This document shows positions 1 to 10,545 of a stretch of 64,000 bases of DNA, piece after piece. The position numbers and the translations under genes were made by a program. Each line of letters begins with the position of its first letter. Position 1 is the first letter of the stretch. Origin of the DNA: Armigeres subalbatus (Eukaryota; Arthropoda; Insecta; Diptera; Culicidae); contig NC_085141.1 in the NCBI RefSeq assembly GCF_024139115.2, forward strand, positions 32,379,242 to 32,443,241, read 5' to 3'. The notes under the pieces were generated by a model. The model saw only the letters and a list, made by a program, of their open reading frames with translations. It made no database searches and had not been told where the DNA came from.

Positions 1-575
1 AGTGAAAGCAAATGATCGGAGGACATGATTGGGTCGATACCACGTGGGACATCATTGAAGCCTCGGTTGATTCGGCAGACCATTTGATTCTACTCCAGGA
101 TTTGAGATCTTACATTCCATATGTCTGGATTTGAGACGCAAGTAGTAAAATCGGAGGTCATATTGGGTCATTGCCGGACTATGGACATCATGGAAACCTA
201 TAATTGGCAGACCATTTGATTCAAACTGCAGGATATCGGAGATCTTACTACATCTCGTGTGTCTTATTTTGAGACGCAAGTGAAAGAAAAATACTCGGAG
301 GACATAGTATTGCCACAACTATGGACATCATGGAACTAATTCTTCAGAACATTTGATTCAAACTCCAGAGATTTGGAGATCTTACTACATCTCATATGTC
401 TGATTTGAACCCATGTGAAAAATACTGGAGGACATAATTGGTTGATACCGCCTGGGACATCATGAAAGCTTTGTTGATTCAGCGAGACTTGATTCAAACT
501 CAGACAAGGAGATCTTAAACTCATATCCTGTATTTGAGACGCAAGTGAAAGACAAATACTCGGAGGACATATTTG
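1..575. repeat. Tandem repeat, period about 135 bp
   Basis: At least four diverged copies of a unit containing GGACATCAT, seen at 47, 183, 323 and 455 (spacings 136, 140 and 132). Each copy also carries a GGAG(G)ACAT-type block, a TTTGATTCAAACT-type block and a 'TTTGAGACGCAAGTGAAAG' block. Short open frames here simply follow the repeat and have no recognisable domain. The array starts at or before the window edge, so its full length is unknown. Confidence 0.75.
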
Positions 576-599
576 GGATGAATCCGCGGCTGAGGTCTG

Positions 600-905
600 A
601 GGAATTCTTGGATGACCAGGAAAGGAACGGTTGCTTAAGGCATATTGAGTTTGGTTTAATAGATCATATAGGGCTGAACCATTTAATTATAGAGATAACA
701 GCCCTTCGGTATCCTGGTAGACCTCAAGACCTATAATCCAGGAATTCTTGTATGACCTGGAACGGAATTTGTTCAATATATCAAATTGGAGCAAACCATT
801 TTTACAATAGATAACAGCTCTTTCGACACGCTTGTAGACCTTAGGTCCTCGGTTACGTAGACTCAGGAAATTCTTGGATGACCTGGAACGGAACATGTTG
901 AAGGC
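600..905. repeat. Second tandem repeat, period about 125-140 bp
   Basis: Three copies of a unit beginning GGAATTCTTGGATGACC start near 601, 741 and 866. Each copy includes a 'GATAACAGCnCTTTCG'-like block and ends in an AGACCTnAGnnCT block. The unit differs from the one at 1-575 but directly abuts it, so the two arrays may belong to one larger repeat. No coding potential is seen. Confidence 0.65.
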
Positions 906-1816
906 AAATGATGTGTATACAAAGCATCTACTTCGTTCTTTGGGTTTCTAAGATTGCCTTCTTATAGGCTTCTTTTGGATGTCAATAAAGTTTCAAATTC
1001 TTTTACGTCACGTGCCGTAAAAGGAGGCCGTAAAACGAAGTGACGTAAAAAATCTCCGTAAAAGAGGTTGAGTGTATTTATTTCCTCACATCTCCTATAT
1101 TTATATGTTCTATATTTAATTTCATATTTTCAAATTTAGCTTTTTTATCTCCATATTTTTTATTTTTATGCTTTCATAATTTTATATTTTTTGTATTCTT
1201 ATGCTGCCCTACACTGCTGACAAGGAACTATTTTTTAATTAAATATTTTCATATTTTATGTCATAGTTATATTTATATATTTTTCAAATATATTTTCATA
1301 TTATTACGTTCTCATTTTATCACGTATCTCATTTCCATATTTTCATATTTCATATTTTCATATTTCATATTTTCATATTTCATATTTTCATATTTCATAT
1401 TTTCATATTTCATATTTCATATTTTCATATTTCATATTTTTATATTTTCATTTTATTTTGTTCTCATATTCTCGTTGTGCATTCTACATCTCGATAACTT
1501 GCCTATCTCGATCTCTCCGTGACGTAACTTTGTTAAACGTACTTAACCTTCCTATTGCATTAGAAAAAAGTTACATTGTGCATTGGGTCCATTTGGACCC
1601 AGATTTCATCTCGATCACAAAACTCAAATTTCAACCGATTTTCGATCTTTAGGCACCAAACGAAGCTGAGGTTCCAATAACAAGCCTGCAAGGTGATTTA
1701 TCCAAATTGACCTCTCTAGTCCCTGGGGAAACTGTTCTAAAATGGTACTGTTTGAGCTTCTCAATTTGGCACCAAATTATCGGTTTCGTGTTATGAAACA
1801 TGGTAAACTTATCTAG
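906..1816. other. AT-rich non-coding stretch with TCATATTT microsatellite
   Basis: No gene is seen. Between about 1330 and 1450 the sequence is a simple repeat of CATATTT/TCATATTTTCATATTT. Around 1005-1060 there is a short imperfect repeat of CGTAAAA/ACGTAAAA. The portion 1570-1816 resembles dispersed repetitive DNA but I cannot name a family. Confidence 0.6.
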
Positions 1817-1841
1817 NNNNNNNNNNNNNNNNNNNNNNNNN
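1817..1841. other. Assembly gap (25 N)
   Basis: A run of 25 undetermined bases. It lies just before the first recognisable LINE sequence, so the 5' boundary of that element cannot be judged. Confidence 0.99.
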
Positions 1842-3440
1842 ATCGGTATACTTCGTTCCAGTTACGTGTGCTGACAGCGCCATCTCCGTCATGTGCAACG
1901 ACCAACGAAATTTGCTGACAGATAAAACTGAAGTGGCTGCCAGGTGGAAGCAACACTTCGAGACTTTGTTGTATGGAGGAAGTGACGGTGCATCAGTGAA
2001 CAGAATAAATATAGCGACGATGGACAAGCTGTTGAGTCACCTACATTAGATGAGGTTGAAAAGCTGTTAAAGAGCTGAAAACAATAAGGCTGCGGGGAAG
2101 GACCAGCTCCGGCTGAACTCTCAAACATGGCAGTGAGCAGCTTTATGAAGTTCTGCACCATATTATGTCGAAAATATGGGAAGACGAGGAAATGCCTGCT
2201 AGTTGGTTGGACGGCCTCTTGCCCTCTCTTTAAGAAAGGGCACAGACTGGAGTGCGCCAATTACCGAGAATACCTCCTTAATTCGGCGTACAAAATTATT
2301 CCCGTATTCTGTCAACAGATTGAGACCGCTTGAAAGAGTCTTTCGTCGGCGAATACCAAACAGATTTTCCCGAGGCCCGATCAATGACGGATCAAATGTT
2401 TACCCTAGAAAAATCCTTGATAAATTCGGAGTACAACGCAGACACATCATCTGTTTTATGATTTCAAGGCGTGAAACGACTCAGTGAATACAATGAATTA
2501 TGCGCAAATTATGCTTGAACATGGTTTTCCGTCGAGACTGATACGGCTGATTCGTATAACGTTGGACGGATCGAAATCAAGCGTAAGGGTTGCGGATGAA
2601 ATATCGACGTCATTTGTTACCTTAGATGGATTAAAGCAGGGTGATGCACAGAGATTAAGAGAGCTGGTGTGCAAGAAGCGGTACCATTATCAAAATCGCA
2701 TATGCTCCTGGGATTTGCGGACGATATCGACATTATCGGAATTGATCACCGTGCCGTGGAAGAGGCTTTTGTGCCTTTTAAGAGGGAGACAGCGAGTTGG
2801 ACTCGATCAATCCAGCAAAACGAAGTAAATGGTCGCTGGCAATCAACGTGGGTTCATTAGTGGTGGTGGTAGCGAAATAGTGCTGGATGGTGAAAATTTG
2901 AAGTGGTAGAAGAATTTGTGTATCTTGGAACTAGTGACGTGCGATAATGATGTTACCCGCAGGTGAAAAGGCGTATTGCAGCTGCAAATGGGCATGAGAC
3001 TTCGTAACCAGCTTAAGTCCGTAGTCTGCAAACGAAAACAAAACTCTGATTCTTTCGGTGGCTTTATACGGCCATGAAACATCGGAGAGCTTTCGGAGTG
3101 TTTGAGTGTAAGGTGCTGCGGATAATACTCGCGGTAAACAGGGAACGTATCTGGCGGCGTCGCATGAATCACAGGTTACCAGATGTATAAAGGGCTGGAT
3201 ATTATTAACCTTATACAACCGGCAGACTACGGTGGGCTGGTCACGTTGTTCGTATGCCGGAAGAACGTCAAGTGAAGATAATATTTAGTAGAGAATCCGG
3301 AAGAGGCCGCAGGCTTCGTGGAAGGCCGCGTACACGATGGCTTTTGCAGTTGAAGAGGACCTAGGGCGCTCAATGTTCGGGGCGACTGGAAGCGATTGGC
3401 CCAGGATCGAGTCCAGTGGAGAAGGATACTCCAAAGGGTG
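1842..3440 (+). pseudogene. Degenerate non-LTR retrotransposon, reverse transcriptase and C-terminal region
   Basis: A LINE pol relic read in several frames. In order: a pre-RT helical part ending in NNKAAGKDQL-like residues near 2080; a WEDEEMPASW block near 2180; the motif-2 KKG..NYR block near 2240; 'GFPSRLIRLIRITLDG' near 2530; the LKQGDA block near 2635; the catalytic FADDIDI motif at about 2713-2730; a VYLGT block near 2920; and a C-terminal RWAGHVVRMPEERQ block near 3230. Frameshifts and stops interrupt it at least six times, so it makes no protein. A related, better-preserved copy lies at 33183-34600. I do not assign a clade. The upstream endonuclease part would lie in or before the assembly gap. 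Confidence 0.8.
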
Positions 3441-3542
3441 TATTTTGGACCACCATTGCGGGGTCTCTTATTTTGGACCACCAAGAGGAATTTGCACTCA
3501 GTGGTCCAAAATATGAGCCGCCGAACTGGTGGTCCAAAATAC
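3440..3542. mobile_element. Short foldback element at LINE 3' end
   Basis: Terminal inverted repeat GTATTTTGGACCACC (3440-3454) and GGTGGTCCAAAATAC (3528-3542), with a second inverted pair of the same core inside (about 3472-3487 and 3500-3513). The whole 103 bp can fold into a hairpin. It sits exactly at the end of the recognisable LINE C-terminus. Confidence 0.65.
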
Positions 3543-4274
3543 CTCTCTATTTTCAAGTTATGCGACATTCTCGCTGAACGATAAACTGATAAACCGTTAG
3601 GCGTTATCCGAGAAAATGAACCCACCAGAAATGTTTTGGTAATCGGCCCCAACAACCTGTAGGCGGTCATCTTACTATTCAGCCACGGAATCCCCATTCT
3701 CCTTTGATTAATTCAAATTTAGATTGATTTTCATGGGGCATCGAAATCCATACACTTAAGCACTATAGTATATGAAAAAGCCATTAGAAAATAGGAATCG
3801 AATGTAAATAAAACGTTTGTCATTGACACAGGTGCATGAATGCTTCTACTTCTGAAGTGTTTCACATTTACTTATACGAAAAACATGATAAAATAATGAA
3901 TAAAATCAACTACTCCTGAATCGAACTCCGTCCACCGTGGACGGATTTCGAATCAAAGAATCAAAATCCGTACAGCTATTTTTTAACTGAATATTTAAAT
4001 TGAAGCAGTTCGATTGACTAAACTACCACTGTAAATAGTTCAAAACGCACCTTGAGAAGCGACCCCGCGAACGAAATTTTCTGTCAGATGAATTTAAAAG
4101 CAAACAATAAACAATAATAATCAATTAAATGTCCCACAACCACGATTCACTTAATCACATAATTTCCTGTATCCCCTATCTTCCCTATCTGACCAGCATG
4201 ATGCATATGAAAATTTTCGTGTAGTTATTCTAATGCAAATAATTTGTGTCACTCCAATATCTATATAAAAAAAA
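3543..4274. other. AT-rich intergenic DNA, no gene
   Basis: No open frame with a recognisable domain and no clear repeat structure. Composition is AT-rich with A/T homopolymer runs. Confidence 0.5.
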
Positions 4275-4868
4275 ACCCAGATTAATCCACCTAGCAGTGA
4301 TAATGCCTTTCTCGTGCATTATAGAATATATTTCAAAAAATCACATTAGAAAGGTAAAAAAGCTATTTAGGGGAATAGATTTTTTTTTTTGATCATTTTG
4401 CATGTTTTTGCATTGATTCAAATACATTGCACAACTTTTTGATATTTTTTCAATTTTGAAAAAAAAAATCCAACGGGGGACCCATGGGAAAAAACAATGA
4501 TTTTTCAATACACCCAGTTTTTTTTAATTTTACACGGGTGGGTTTTAGTTGATTACGACCTTTAGCGTTAATGAAACTATGAGTTAGCCCCATGAAAATA
4601 ATCATAAAAAATCAAAGAATATTCAGGTGGTATTTAAAAAGCTATGAAGAATCAGATTAACCGGGAATTTAAAGAATACCAACCGTGTAGAAAAAATATT
4701 CCAAAATGCAATGTTCAATCGAGCCGATTTTCGATAGCACACAATAGGACCGCATTCCCCGTCGAATGCAATTGCGAGTAAATCGGATAATGCTAAGTTT
4801 CAAAAAGTGTGTCTACAAAATTTGTATACACAAACACATACACACATACACATACGTACATACATACA
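4275..4868. repeat. Dispersed repeat (here called family A), copy 1
   Basis: Begins with an AACCCAGATTAATCCACCT block, followed by AGC(A/G)GTGAT and GCCTTTCTCGTG. It continues through an AT-rich body and a block resembling CGAGCCGATTTTCGATAG then GTCGAATGCAATTGCGAG (4715-4780), and ends in an (ACATAC)n-type microsatellite at about 4829-4868. A second copy with the same block order lies at 32797-33180, and the first block recurs inverted at 60841-60889. Known only from comparison within this window; behaviour is MITE-like. Confidence 0.7.
4829..4868 (+). repeat. (ACAY)n microsatellite, 5' flank of the R1-clade element
   Basis: Runs of ACAT, ACAC and CATA. The same kind of repeat (ACATACATACAC) flanks the other side of the R1-clade element near 10396-10425, so this appears to be the insertion target. 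Confidence 0.7.
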
Positions 4869-5085
4869 TGGGGGCAGCAGGGACTTTGTCCAAGGGCTTG
4901 ACGACCCCTCCCCATGGCCACTGCGAGTCAGACCGGGACCATTGTCCCTAACCCCTAATCCCAAGGCGTCAAGCGACCCGTGCCGAGGGGATGCATGGCC
5001 AGGGGGGTGAAATAATAAGCTAGGCCTTTAACGGAGCCTGTGGGGTACCTGGGCACCCTCCACAGTAATTGTCCCTTACCGCGTC

Positions 5086-6761
5086 ATGCTGGGCTCTGGC
5101 GTGGTGGACCTCTTTTCCCGAGCAACTCGTGGGACCAAAATGGAAAACCAAGGCAATTCTTCAACTAGTGGTAGTAGTGTAGGCGACAACCCCTTCGCAA
5201 GAGGTGGGTTGTTCAGGTCTCCGCCTAGGAGGCCAGAGGCAATAGTCGGCAGCTCAGTGCGCAGCGCCAGCGTGGGTCACTTAACCTTCCTCTCGGCTAA
5301 AAAAACGCCGGTAGAGGTTATTGACGGCCCATGGCTTGTGGAGGCGATGAACCGCAAACGCGATGGGCTTTCGGCCTTCGAGGTAGCGACGGAACAGCTG
5401 GACGCCATCATCGACTTTGCGTCATCGAAGCATAATATCAGTAAGGACCTCAAGAGGAGCTTGCAGAAACTTCGAAAGTCGATGTTGGACGCCAAGCTGG
5501 AAAAGGCGGTCGGGATGGCCAAGTGCGAACCCGTGAAATCCATGGAGTCAAGGTCTACCCAGACTGAGGCCCAAGAATTCGCGGATTTGGGCAAGGTCAA
5601 ATCGACCGAGGACGTGCCAGCGAAAACGGTGGTGCCAAAGTCTGCCCAGACCGAGGCTCAAGTATTCGCGGGCACGTCGGGGGTGGCTGCTCCAACGGAG
5701 CAGACACAAAAACGGGGGAGACAGTCTCCAGGGGATGAGCTCCCTGGGGGCCGCCCCAAAACGCGGAGGGTTACTACCCCGAACAAGGGTAGTGGGGCTG
5801 GGAAGCCGAACCCCGGCCAGGTACCTCCAAAACCGGGGGAGGAAGGACCTGGAAAGGTCCGTCCACTCAGGCAAGACGGTGGTAAGGGGTTACGGCAGGC
5901 TGAGAGCTCTCAGCCGCCCCAGACCAGGGAAATAGAGGGGGATGACGCCTCCTGGACCCTGGTCAAGAATAAGAAGAAACCGAAGACGTCAAGGGCCGAA
6001 ATGAAGGCCCAGGCGAATGAGGGTAGCAGAAAGTCTAGGGTAGGCGCCAATCGCTCCAGGGGCGATGCCCTAGTCATCAAAACGGACGAGGCTAAGTACT
6101 CGGACGTCTTGAAGGCGATGAGGAGTGACGTCAAGCTCGGTGAACTCGGCGCCGACGTACGTCGAATAAGACGTACCCGGACGGGCGAGATGATCCTCGA
6201 GCTAAAGCGGGGCGTCTCGCAAAGGGCGCCGCCTACAAGAAGTTGGCGGAGGAAGTCCTAGGCGAGACGGTCAAGGTGAGGGCACTCACGACGGAGGTGA
6301 ATCTAAGGGTTAAAGACCTGGACGAGATCACCGAAGTCGAAGAGCTCGTCACGGCACTGCGGCGACAGTGTGAAGTGGAGGCGTCCACCGCAGCCGTTCG
6401 GCTACGGAAAGGTCCAGCAGGGACACAGGTAGCATTGGTTCGGCTACCTGCAGCTGACGCCTCCAAGGTAGTCAAGTTAGGGAGCGTCAAGGTGGGGTGG
6501 TCGGTATGCCCTGTGGGCATATACGAGCAACCTGAAGTTTGCTTCAAGTGCCTGGAACCGGAGCACAAGCAATGGGACTGCAAAGGCCCTGACAGAAGCA
6601 AGCTCTGTCGACGCTGCGGATTGGAGGGACATAAGGCACAATGCTGCACGAACCCTCCCAACTGTTTGATCTGTTCCAGCAATGCTGCGAACAGCAAGCA
6701 CCCCATGGGGGGTTCGAAGTGCCCAGCGTTTAAGCGTGCTGCAAAATCACAGTGCAGGTAA
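5086..6761 (+). pseudogene. R1-clade ORF1 (gag-like RNA-binding protein), one frameshift
   Basis: ORF1 of the element. The first frame runs from the Met at 5086 (a second Met at 5140 may be the true start) to 6261. A frameshift near 6225-6245 moves the reading to a frame ending at 6761. The N-terminal part is low-complexity, charged and Ser/Pro/Lys rich. A structured part follows, with a GDALVIK...RRIRRTRTGEM block (about 6063-6192). The C-terminus carries two canonical zinc knuckles of form C-X2-C-X4-H-X4-C and a third partial one (about 6540-6690). Such proteins bind the element RNA and form ribonucleoprotein particles. The same block order is seen in the second element at 61581-63535. ORF2 overlaps its end by about 10 bases, as is common in this clade. 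Confidence 0.85.
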
Positions 6762-9623
6762 CGCAGCTAAACCTGAACCACTGTGATGCAGCCCAGCAAC
6801 TGCTGTGTCAGACAGTTGCTGAATGGGGGACGGATATCGCCATCATAGCAGATCCTTACCGGGTACCCGCCAGGAACGGTAATTGGGTCACCGATGGGTC
6901 TCAAATGGCGGCGATATGGACAACGGGGAAATACCCAGTTCAAGAGTTGGTGTCTTCGACACACGAGGGCTTCGTCATTGCCAAAATCAACAGGGTCTTC
7001 TTCTGCAGCTGCTATGCGCCTCCTCGATGGTCGATCGAGCAGTTCGGTCGAATGCTAGATTGTTTGACGGCTAACTTGATGGGGCGTAGGCCGGTGGCGA
7101 TAGCGGGGGACTTCAACGCTTGAGCCGTGGAATGGGGAAGCCGATCCACGAATCAACGGGGGCAGATCCTGCTGGAATCACTGGCCATGTTGGATGTGGA
7201 CTTGGCTAATGTCGGTACCAAAAATACCTACAGCTGGAACGGTGCCGAGTCGATTATCGACGTTACGTTCTGGAGCCCTGGCCAAACGAGTAGTTCGAAC
7301 TGGAGGGTAGATGATGGCTACACTCACAGCGACCACCTGGCGGTTCGCTACAGTATCGACTATACGACCAGCATTCAGCGGACGGAAGAAGGGGCGAGGC
7401 CTAGTCCTCGTATGTGGAAGACATCATACTTCGACGACGAGGTGTTTAAGGAAGCGCTCCGCCGCGAGCACAATACTCTCGGTCTGAGTGGCGAGCAGCT
7501 GGTAACAGTACTCTCGCGTGCATGCGATGCCACCATGCCTAGAAAGATCCACCCTAGGAATGGGAGGCCATCGGCTTACTGGTGGACTCAAGCAATTGCG
7601 AACCTGCGCCGCGCCTGCCTACGGGCAAGGAGGCGGATGCAGCGAGCACGCACAGAAGAGAAGAGGAGCGTGTTGAACGACGGGTGGCGTTCGTGGCTGC
7701 TAGAGCCGCTCTGAAGACTGAGATTAGATCAAGCAAAAAAGCCTGCTTCGAGGGCCTGTGTCAAAGAGCCAACGTGAATCCATGGGGTGACGCCTATAGG
7801 GTCGTAATGGCCAAGACACGTGGGGCGATGGCCCCTACAGAGCGGTCTCCAGAGATGCTGGAGAGGATCATCGCGGGGCTCTTCCCACGTCACGACCCAA
7901 GCCCCTGGCCTCCCTTCGTGGAGCTGCCAGGAGCCAGGGTGGCCGACGAGGGAAGAGTAACTGTGGCGGAACTTGCGGGGATTGCACAGTCCCTTAGTGT
8001 AGGTAAGGCGCCAGGACCGGATGGTATTCCGAACCTGGCCATTAAAGCGGCCATTGCCGAGGCTCCAGAGATGTTCAGATCTGTCATGCAGAGATGCCTG
8101 GACGAAGGAGTCTTCCCTGAAGCATGGAAAAGGCAGAGCTTGGTCCTATTGCCAAAGGCGGGAAAACCACCGGGGGATCCGTCGGCATATAGACCAATAT
8201 GCCTGCTTGATACGGAGGGGAAGGTGCTCGAGAAGATCATCCTCAACAGGTTGTTGATACGCACGGAGGGTGCGGATGGTCTATCGAGTAACCAGTTTGG
8301 CTTCCGAAAGGGTAAGTCGACCGTAGACGCTATCTTGTCGGTTACCAAATCCGCGGAGATAGCTATCCAGCGTAAGAGGAGGGAGTTCGCTATTGTGCAG
8401 TAGTGACTCTCGACGTGAGGAATGCTTTCAATAGTGCCAGTTGGGCAGCTATTGCAGATGCGCTCCTGCGTCTTGGAATTCCAGTACCTGTACAAGATTC
8501 TCGGAAGCTACTTCCAGAATCGAGTACTGGTATACGACACGGAGGCGGGTCGGAAGTGCGTTGACATAACCTCAGGGTTCCGCAAGGTTCCATACTGGGT
8601 CCGGTGTTATGGAACGTCATGTATGACGGTGTCTTGAGGTTGAAGTTCCCGGTGGGCGTGGTAATCGTCGGCTTCGCTGACGATATTACGCTGGAGGTCT
8701 ACGGCGAATCGATCGAAGAGGTGGAGTTGACTGCAGCCCACTCGATCGCAATTGTGGAGGAGTGGATGAGTTCCAGGAAGTTAGAACTGGCTCACCACAA
8801 GACTGAGGTGGTTGTTGTTAACAACCGAAAGTCGGAGCAGCAAGCGGTGATAAGGGCAGGCAACTGCACGATCACCTCTGAACGCTCAATCAAACTCTTG
8901 GGGGTAATAATCGACGATAAGCTCACCTTTGGTAGCCACGTCAATTACGCCTGCAAGCGTGCCTCCACAGCTATAGTGGCATTGTCCCGGATGATGTCCA
9001 ATAGCTCTGCGGTTTATGCCAGCAAGCGCAAGCTTCTGGCTAGCGTTGCTCTGTCCATACTGAGGTATGGGGGCCAGCTTGGGGCACGGCCCTGCGTATT
9101 AACTGCTACAGAACGAAGTTAGAAAGTACGTATAGGCTCATGTGCCTAAGAGTTGCGAGCGCGTACCGTACCGTGTCGCACGATGCACTCTGCGTCATCA
9201 CCGGTATGATGCCTATTGACATCGTTATCGGTGAAGACATAGAGTGCTTTGAAATGCGCGGCACGAGAGGCATCCGCAGGACTGTCAGGTTGGCCTCAAT
9301 GGTCAAATGGCAGCGTGCGTGGGACAGTTCCACTAAGGGTAGATGGACACATAGGTTGATACCGGAGATAGGTACGTGGGTCAAGAGGCGCCATGGAAAT
9401 CACTTTCCACCTGACCCAGGTCCTTACAGGCCATGGTTGCTTCAGACAGTACCTACATTGGTTCGGACACTCGGCCTCGCCCGAGTGTCCGGTGTGCGTT
9501 GGTTTAGAGGAAACGGCGGAACACGTGTTGTTCGTGTGCCCGCGTTTTCGCACAATGCGTGACCACATGCTTGCCACATGTGGTCTGGACACTACCGGAC
9601 AACCTAGTCCGGAGGATGTGTAA
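6752..9623 (+). pseudogene. R1-clade ORF2 (endonuclease and reverse transcriptase), broken
   Basis: ORF2 starts around 6752 with the R1-type endonuclease opening LNLNHCDAAQQLL and the AIIADPYR block. The endonuclease GDFNA motif (7109-7123) is followed directly by TGA where a Trp codon is expected. The catalytic SDH is at 7328-7336. A frameshift lies near 7650-7680; then come KAPGPDGIP (near 8010), the RT fingers, a TAG at 8401, LDVRNAF (RT motif A, near 8410), QG(S) (near 8590), FADD (8673-8684), a further frameshift near 9090-9120, and a C-terminal CPVC...H...C zinc motif (from 9486) ending at 9623. An intact protein would nick the target and copy the RNA by target-primed reverse transcription. 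At least five lesions make this copy inactive. Confidence 0.88.
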
Positions 9624-10395
9624 AGATGAAGTTGGCTGGAACGCCGTTTTATCGGCTATCGTCCAAATCGTCTCGGAACTACACAGAAGGTGGCGCGTGG
9701 ACTCGAGGAATGGCTAGTTCAGGCGCAAATAAGAGGTGGTCCAAGGGTTCCGGAGTCGGCATCATGGGTCATACCGGTGCCCTGTGGTCGAACTCGATCC
9801 TTTATCGAACAAGTGGCCGCGTGAAGAACAACATGGTATCGTCGCTTTCGCGGCGTCGGTCAACCAGGCGGGTTCCGAGCCCGAGGACGGAAAGGGTCCT
9901 CGTCAAGGCTGGGGCAGGCGTAGGCACCGCGTCGGCAAGTCCCTCTGTGTGCTGGCGAATAGGCCCTATCGCAGAAAGGTCAATTTGGGGTGCACGCGGC
10001 ATCATCATTCTTGATACCAGTCGTGCAGAGGGAAGCAGGCGCGAAGTCTACCCTTCCCAACTTCCGAGGACATAGGGCGTGGTAAGGCCACCTGGAAAGC
10101 CGGCAATGCGCTGGCACGATACCATGGTGTTCTTCTAAAAAACGAGTCACGATGTTCGATGCTACAAGGACACGCAGCTAACCTCGAGGGTGCGTTATGC
10201 ACTGGCCCCCCTTTGAAGCATTACTTTCTGGTTGTACCGAAGGGACGATGGGCTTGGCGGCAATGGAAACGGTTTAGCTGGTCGGGGATGCAGTCCTGCC
10301 TCCCTCATTGGAGGTGGCCCCTAACCCAGCACTTCCTGGTCAACCCAGGATGTCTGTTGAGCAGATTCCCCCTCCATTGTTTAGGAAGAAAAAAA
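9624..10395 (+). other. 3' UTR of the R1-clade element
   Basis: About 770 bp of GC-rich sequence between the ORF2 stop and an A-rich run at about 10385-10397. Open frames here (for example 9626-10075) have no similarity I recognise and are best read as untranslated. The end abuts ACATACATACACAC repeats, the expected junction with the target microsatellite. Confidence 0.65.
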
Positions 10396-10425
10396 AATAC
10401 ACATACATACATACACACATACAGA
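10396..10425 (+). repeat. (ACAY)n microsatellite, 3' flank of the R1-clade element
   Basis: ACACATACATACATACACAC-type repeat immediately after the A-rich end of the element, matching the repeat at the 5' flank. Confidence 0.7.
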
Positions 10426-10545
10426 CAACCAGCCTTTCAGTACAACTTTGTTGTACAAATAAGGCATAACATGCAAAATGATAGAAAACATGCTATTTAT
10501 TCTTTATTCTTATTTGGCTTAGACAGTTGTTTAGTAACATCGATG

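Larger units (their letters stand above)
4869..10395 (+). mobile_element. R1-clade non-LTR retrotransposon inserted in an ACAY microsatellite (Waldo-like targeting)
   Basis: An almost full-length element of about 5.5 kb: 5' UTR (4869-5085), ORF1 with CCHC zinc knuckles, ORF2 with apurinic-type endonuclease, reverse transcriptase and a C-terminal zinc-binding motif, then a 3' UTR of about 0.75 kb ending in an A-rich stretch. It has no RNase H, which is usual for the R1 clade. Both flanks are ACAY-type repeats. Within the R1 clade the Waldo group is known to insert in such repeats; assignment to Waldo is inferred from the target and domain order, not from an alignment. Multiple frameshifts and a nonsense codon show it is dead. 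GC content is clearly higher than the surrounding DNA. Confidence 0.85.

Noticed and set aside
9626..10075. 149-residue frame after ORF2 of the R1-clade element
   Set aside because: Position is the 3' UTR; no similarity to any element protein and no zinc or catalytic motif.
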